From positions 1 to 64,000 of the forward strand of contig NZ_RBWS01000011.1 of NCBI RefSeq assembly GCF_003627955.1: DNA of 64,000 bases, read 5' to 3'. The position numbers were made by a program, and so were the translations under genes. The notes below the pieces were generated by a model. The model had not been told where the DNA came from and did no database searches. It saw nothing but the letters and a program-made list of their open reading frames with translations. Each line of letters begins with the position of its first letter. Position 1 is the stretch's first letter. Below are positions 61,101-64,000 of the stretch, piece by piece. The stretch is from Sphingobacterium puteale (GTDB taxonomy: Bacteria > Bacteroidota > Bacteroidia > Sphingobacteriales > Sphingobacteriaceae).

Positions 61101-61333
61101 GCCGCTACATACGTTTGAAATCGTTGGTTGTTGGCTATTCACTGCCTAAATCGCTTATCGATCGGGTCAAGTTACAGAAGGTTCGGGTCTATTTTTCGGG
61201 GAATGATCTTTGGGAGGCTACTGCCATTAAGGATGGTTTTGACCCTGAAACGGGAGAGAATGCGACCGATGGTGACAATGCCGGCTATCCATTCGCCCGT
61301 ACATGGTCTTTTGGTATTAACATAGGATTCTAA
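58163..61333 (+). CDS. SusC/RagA-family TonB-dependent outer-membrane receptor
   Basis: A 1056-residue receptor: signal peptide ending at PLFAQ (about 29), carboxypeptidase-regulatory domain (VRGLVKDSKTGLPLSGVSI), EEVVVVGYGTQKRATLTGA, plug motifs LSIRGASSINGSKPLIVIDG and SVLKDGAAAIYGSRAANGVL, and a barrel ending in WSFGINIGF. All parts are intact. SusD follows after 15 bases and an alginate-lyase-family gene next, so the ligand is probably a uronic-acid-containing oligosaccharide. Confidence 0.95.
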   Translation: MKSRSSIQSLVAGIACSVFMVQVNPLFAQQIQVRGLVKDSKTGLPLSGVSIRINNQAKGSSDSKGQFVLQANSGENIEFRLIGYEVQSQKAQGSMSVALKSTEGTLEEVVVVGYGTQKRATLTGAVETVSSKTFEDRAVTNVALALQGQTPGLTVTRTSPRPGNEGLNLSIRGASSINGSKPLIVIDGVPALNDYSFLNLNSDDIENISVLKDGAAAIYGSRAANGVLLVTTKKGKGKLKVDYNGNFRFNTNGLVGYSPSMQEYATMWLEANKEETVPNWWVWGEDNVRKMAQGIEGKYDLYNTDFYIFNANRIQEMFSTRYSYQHNLSLGSGNDKSSYRLSFAYADNQANLATAYDGQKQWNARFNYTYNLTDKLKLESNISAINANTSMPSRGLGNILYSFDMPFYPAKNPMGQWLAPFNGIDAGSNRNAAATTSDAGRFDKKSLTSRVDLRATYDIWNGISLEAAASLQNERYTGESYVVPVKLYNWYGDYVANAYNTDGTNNTYSAGTFNGLSQYYEALLRYNKTLAGKHNISAMVGINAEKFNSQTINATRLGYDDLGIYDIGLGKTEGMTNSGGKSLNGRYSYISRFTYNYAEKYLLELVGRYDGNSRFAKGHKFKGFGSVQAGWVFSEESFMAPLKDIVSFGKLRGSYASTGNAADNLRDFDYLSLVNIGTSVLGLPASLQTNSGLSNNGLISYDRTWETVIQANAGLDLKFLRNRLSATFDAYEKRNIGMLTQVVYPSVLGGTAPQTNSGKFYTRGWELSIGWKDQKGDFGYNVAVNMGNANTKVDQVENADTYNAGRNNVVNGYPFRSWFLFKTDGYFKDQADVDAYYAAYGNSEALKGLEKTNPQKTLRPGDTKRVDVAGTGNITAGGNTQSSLVYMGDAMPHYTYGINLGGSWKGFDLNAFFQGHLKQNIMRTGYMAYPFRALYTNQNPSFLGHTWTEENPNAEFPRLTSNVDRAAWNYANNDFMLQNSRYIRLKSLVVGYSLPKSLIDRVKLQKVRVYFSGNDLWEATAIKDGFDPETGENATDGDNAGYPFARTWSFGINIGF

Positions 61334-61348
61334 TCGTTAAAATTTAAA

Positions 61349-63127
61349 ATGATGAAAAAGAGATTTAATTATATCCTATGCGCAGGTTTGTGCTTGGGTT
61401 TATTTTCCTGTCAGAATGATTTTATTGACCTGACACCTCCTGCCGAATTTATGGATAACGTTTATTTTAACAAAGCAAGCGATTTTAAGTCCTATACAAC
61501 CAGCTTTTATGGCAGGCTGCAGGGCTGGAGTTTTGCCAACATGGACAATAGCTCTGACCTTTCTGCCAACTCAAATAGCAACGGGTATGGAGAAGGACAT
61601 GGTTCCCTAAATGCGACAAGTATAAACTGGGATTATTCGGGGATACGTAGCTGCAATATTTTGCTTGGTAAGGCAGCTGAATATACTGGTACAGAAAATA
61701 TCGACCAGTTTGTCGGTGAGGCGCATTTCTTCCGTGCTTATCAATATTTTGGATTATTGAAGCAGTTTGGCGGTGTGCCATTGATCTTAAAGGTGCTTGA
61801 CGTGAACTCACCGGAGTTATTTGCCCCACGAAATAGTCGTTATGAAATTGTTGCTCAGGTGCTCAACGACCTGGATGCTGCGATAGCAAAATTACCGATT
61901 GAGCAGAATATCGCAAGTGCCGATAAGGGCCGTATCAGCAAATGGGCAGCCAAGGCCTTAAAAGCACAGGTAGCCCTTTATGAGGCTACCTGGGAAAAAT
62001 ATGTGGGACAGAAAACCGATGGTAACGGTACATCCGAAGGTGCTGGGACGGCAGGTTATGACGCCGGAAATAGCAAACGATATCTCGCCGATGCCGTAGC
62101 CCAATGTGAGGACATTATGACCAATGGTGGGTATGAGCTGTGGAATAAAAATAGTGATGCAAAGCTGGCAAATGCCAGTTTGTGGTACTTATTCAACTTG
62201 GAGGATGCAGAATCAAATCCTGGTGGTTATGATAAAAGTACCAATAAGGAATTTATCCTTTACAATGTTTACGACTATACCTTAAAGCAATCACGTATCA
62301 ATATTACCTGGACAGTAGGACAGTTGTATCCGAGCCGCAAATTTGTTGACATGGCTGTCTGTACTGATGGTCTGCCTCCCGAAAAATCACCGCTCTTTCA
62401 AGGGTATCATACGGCTAATTCGGAGTTTCAAAGTCGTGATAGACGTTTAATAAGCTATCTCTATGGTGCCGGTACAGCGCCGGGTTCGGTGACGCTGGAT
62501 TACGGTAGCCTGGGATTCAGTGGTTATGGAAACAGTAAATATGCTGTGTATGGGTACGGTACCCGCCGAAAGGATAATACAGAATCGGCTAACTGGTCTA
62601 TTATCCGATTGGCAGAAGTCTATCTGACCTATGCCGAAGCATTGTATGAATTGAATGGTAGCATCACCGATGCGCAACTGGATGCGTCGATCAATAAGCT
62701 GAGACAGCGGGCAGGGGTGGCAAACCTAAGCAACGCGCTTGTGACGGGCAACAATTTGAATATGTTGAACGAAATACGTCGGGAAAGAGCTGTAGAACTC
62801 TACCGCGAAGGAAAACGTTTTGACGACCTCAAGCGTTGGGGCCTACTGGTGGAATCGCTGAATACCTCGAGGCTGGGCAAAGTGGTCGGAAATGGCAATG
62901 ATTATACAACGCCTTTTAAAGATGCCAATGGTGCAGCAACAGGTTTATATAAGCCGAGTAGTTATATCTGGGGGGAGGAAGACGTCGAGACTCCTGAAGG
63001 TAAACTGCGCTGTGTTGTGATTTCCAGCAGCCAAAACCATACTGTTGCTGCCAGGCATTATCTCTATCCAATACCACAGTCGCAGATCAACTTAAATAAG
63101 CAACTATTACAAAATCCAGGGTATTAA
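61349..63127 (+). CDS. SusD/RagB-family surface lipoprotein
   Basis: A 592-residue lipoprotein with lipobox LFSC (cysteine about residue 21) and QNDFIDLTPPAEF after it. Helical TPR-like repeats are followed by the closing RRERAVELYREGKRFDDLKRWG and YLYPIPQSQI, ending QNPGY. These are standard SusD features. It begins 15 bases after its SusC partner and is followed 16 bases later by the alginate-lyase-family gene, so the three are one operon. Confidence 0.95.
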   Translation: MMKKRFNYILCAGLCLGLFSCQNDFIDLTPPAEFMDNVYFNKASDFKSYTTSFYGRLQGWSFANMDNSSDLSANSNSNGYGEGHGSLNATSINWDYSGIRSCNILLGKAAEYTGTENIDQFVGEAHFFRAYQYFGLLKQFGGVPLILKVLDVNSPELFAPRNSRYEIVAQVLNDLDAAIAKLPIEQNIASADKGRISKWAAKALKAQVALYEATWEKYVGQKTDGNGTSEGAGTAGYDAGNSKRYLADAVAQCEDIMTNGGYELWNKNSDAKLANASLWYLFNLEDAESNPGGYDKSTNKEFILYNVYDYTLKQSRINITWTVGQLYPSRKFVDMAVCTDGLPPEKSPLFQGYHTANSEFQSRDRRLISYLYGAGTAPGSVTLDYGSLGFSGYGNSKYAVYGYGTRRKDNTESANWSIIRLAEVYLTYAEALYELNGSITDAQLDASINKLRQRAGVANLSNALVTGNNLNMLNEIRRERAVELYREGKRFDDLKRWGLLVESLNTSRLGKVVGNGNDYTTPFKDANGAATGLYKPSSYIWGEEDVETPEGKLRCVVISSSQNHTVAARHYLYPIPQSQINLNKQLLQNPGY

Positions 63128-63143
63128 TAGCAAAATTAACATC

Positions 63144-64000
63144 ATGAAGAATTTAGGACAAAAAATTTATATCGGTCTGTTGACAGGCATAACTGCAACG
63201 ATGGCCGCCTGTGCATATGATCTCCCAGAAATCGTACGTGATACGCCCAAAAGTACGGAGGCGGTTGTCAAGCTGATTGATACCTTGGCACCATCTGTGG
63301 CACTAAAGCATGTGGGAGCCTTACATACGCCTGAGGATTTTCAGCGTATCAAGACAAAACTCGCAGCACAGGATATAACCATCTTAGCCGGTTGGAACAA
63401 GCTCATTGCTAACAGTCATGCGCAGGCGGGTTATATTGCCAGCCCGGTTGAAAAATTGATCCGGGGTGGGGGCAGCAGAGAAGAACCGGAACCCGACAAT
63501 TACGGGCGGGCATTCAATGATGTCGCCGCGGCTTACCAATTGGCATTGCGTTGGAAAATAAGCGGTGACGAAAGTTATGCAAAATCGGCCGTAGCGATTT
63601 TGAATGCCTGGGCAACGACCTGTAAACGGATAAGTGGGGATTCCAATACGGCTTTAGCCGGTGGAATCTATGGCTTTCAGTTTGCTGTGGCCGGAGAACT
63701 ATTGCGGGATTATAGCGGCTGGAAGCAGGAGGACTTCACGGCTTATAAAAAGTGGATGAAAGATGTGTTTTATAGTCTGAATATGGCTTTCCTCAATACG
63801 CATTGGGGCACCTGTGATTCACATTATTGGGCAAATTGGGACCTGGCCAACCTGGCGTCCGTAATGGCAATTGGTATTTTGACCGACAATCGTTCGATTT
63901 ACAATTTTGCTGTGGACTACCTGCAGCGGGGCAATGGCAACGGTAACTGGTTTAAGGTAATTAATTATGTGTTTGATGGTGATAATGCGGGGCTGGCGCA
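63144..64000 (+). CDS. Alginate-lyase-family protein, 5' part, truncated by window end
   Basis: The first 285 codons of an exported lipoprotein (lipobox TMAAC near residue 23). After a linker, LHTPEDFQRIKTKL and FNDVAAAYQLALRWKISGDE are followed by AGGIYGFQFAVAGELLRDY and GTCDSHYWANWDLANLASVMAIG. This matches the alpha-helical toroid of alginate lyases and related polysaccharide lyases (PF05426 type). These enzymes cut uronic-acid polymers by beta-elimination. The C-terminal half lies outside the window, so exact subfamily and active-site completeness cannot be judged. It is the likely first depolymerase of the SusC/SusD unit upstream. Confidence 0.88.
   Translation, partial: MKNLGQKIYIGLLTGITATMAACAYDLPEIVRDTPKSTEAVVKLIDTLAPSVALKHVGALHTPEDFQRIKTKLAAQDITILAGWNKLIANSHAQAGYIASPVEKLIRGGGSREEPEPDNYGRAFNDVAAAYQLALRWKISGDESYAKSAVAILNAWATTCKRISGDSNTALAGGIYGFQFAVAGELLRDYSGWKQEDFTAYKKWMKDVFYSLNMAFLNTHWGTCDSHYWANWDLANLASVMAIGILTDNRSIYNFAVDYLQRGNGNGNWFKVINYVFDGDNAGLA

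Noticed and set aside
1..64000. tRNA, rRNA and CRISPR arrays
   Set aside because: No cloverleaf with a GGTTC-type arm, no rRNA-like block and no regularly spaced identical repeats with spacers were found when reading both strands.

Overview
The window looks like chromosomal DNA of a Bacteroidota species, most likely Sphingobacteriaceae (Sphingobacterium-like). The evidence is four SusC/SusD outer-membrane pairs with RagA/RagB-type lipoproteins, TlpA-, LytTR- and TPR-type regulators typical of the phylum, AT-rich leaders with few Shine-Dalgarno sites, and a few TAnnTTTG-type promoter elements. No rRNA, tRNA or CRISPR array was seen. All assignments were made by reading the sequence; no database search was possible.

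Region 1 (1-6100, minus strand) is a compact accessory island. Four overlapping or nearly abutting genes encode an ORC/CDC6-like AAA ATPase, an HD-domain hydrolase, a small one-TM protein with a beta-rich tail, and an unrecognised protein with two Rossmann-like halves. Just upstream on the same strand lie an HNH endonuclease and a SnoaL/NTF2-tailed protein. I read this as a candidate, possibly undescribed, defence or nucleotide-signalling operon. A 946-base gap with an unexplained segment open on both strands follows.

Region 2 (7.0-21.4 kb) holds a SusC/SusD/thioredoxin-like trio whose SusC 5' end carries a 24-codon tandem duplication, a MauE/DoxX plus small-peptide pair, two Crp/Fnr-like regulators, a 41-codon ORF followed by a hairpin, an LpxL-like acyltransferase and a LytS/LytTR two-component pair, then an SDR and a GNAT gene.

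Region 3 (21.4-24.3 kb) is a Bacteroidota cassette of two DUF6266-type proteins, a DUF5675-type protein and two tiny genes. Its central gap contains two related long imperfect hairpins of about 160 nt. A decayed copy of its last gene reappears at 49.6 kb.

Region 4 (24.4-31.7 kb) holds a secreted protein of unknown function, a TPR/HTH regulator, an HxlR-SDR divergent pair around a 13-bp inverted repeat, a broken BaeRF-like gene, a choloylglycine-hydrolase-family enzyme and relics of other genes.

Region 5 (31.7-49.6 kb) looks like one catabolic locus: a metallophosphoesterase, SusC/SusD, a DeoR regulator, an ACS-type MFS carrier, an FAD oxidoreductase, an EEP hydrolase, an RbtT/DalT-like polyol permease, a 2-hydroxyacid dehydrogenase, two different FGGY kinases, a histidine phosphatase and a secreted GDPD-like phosphodiesterase. 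TGTTT-rich repeats before three transcription units are candidate DeoR operators. A plausible but unproven job is uptake and breakdown of a phosphodiester-linked polyol or sugar-acid compound.

Region 6 (49.6-64 kb) begins with relics, including a sulfatase start, followed by two polysaccharide-utilisation units: SusC/SusD/GH127 and SusC/SusD/alginate-lyase-family protein (cut by the window end). Both SusC genes are preceded by the same 20-nt motif, which suggests co-regulation.
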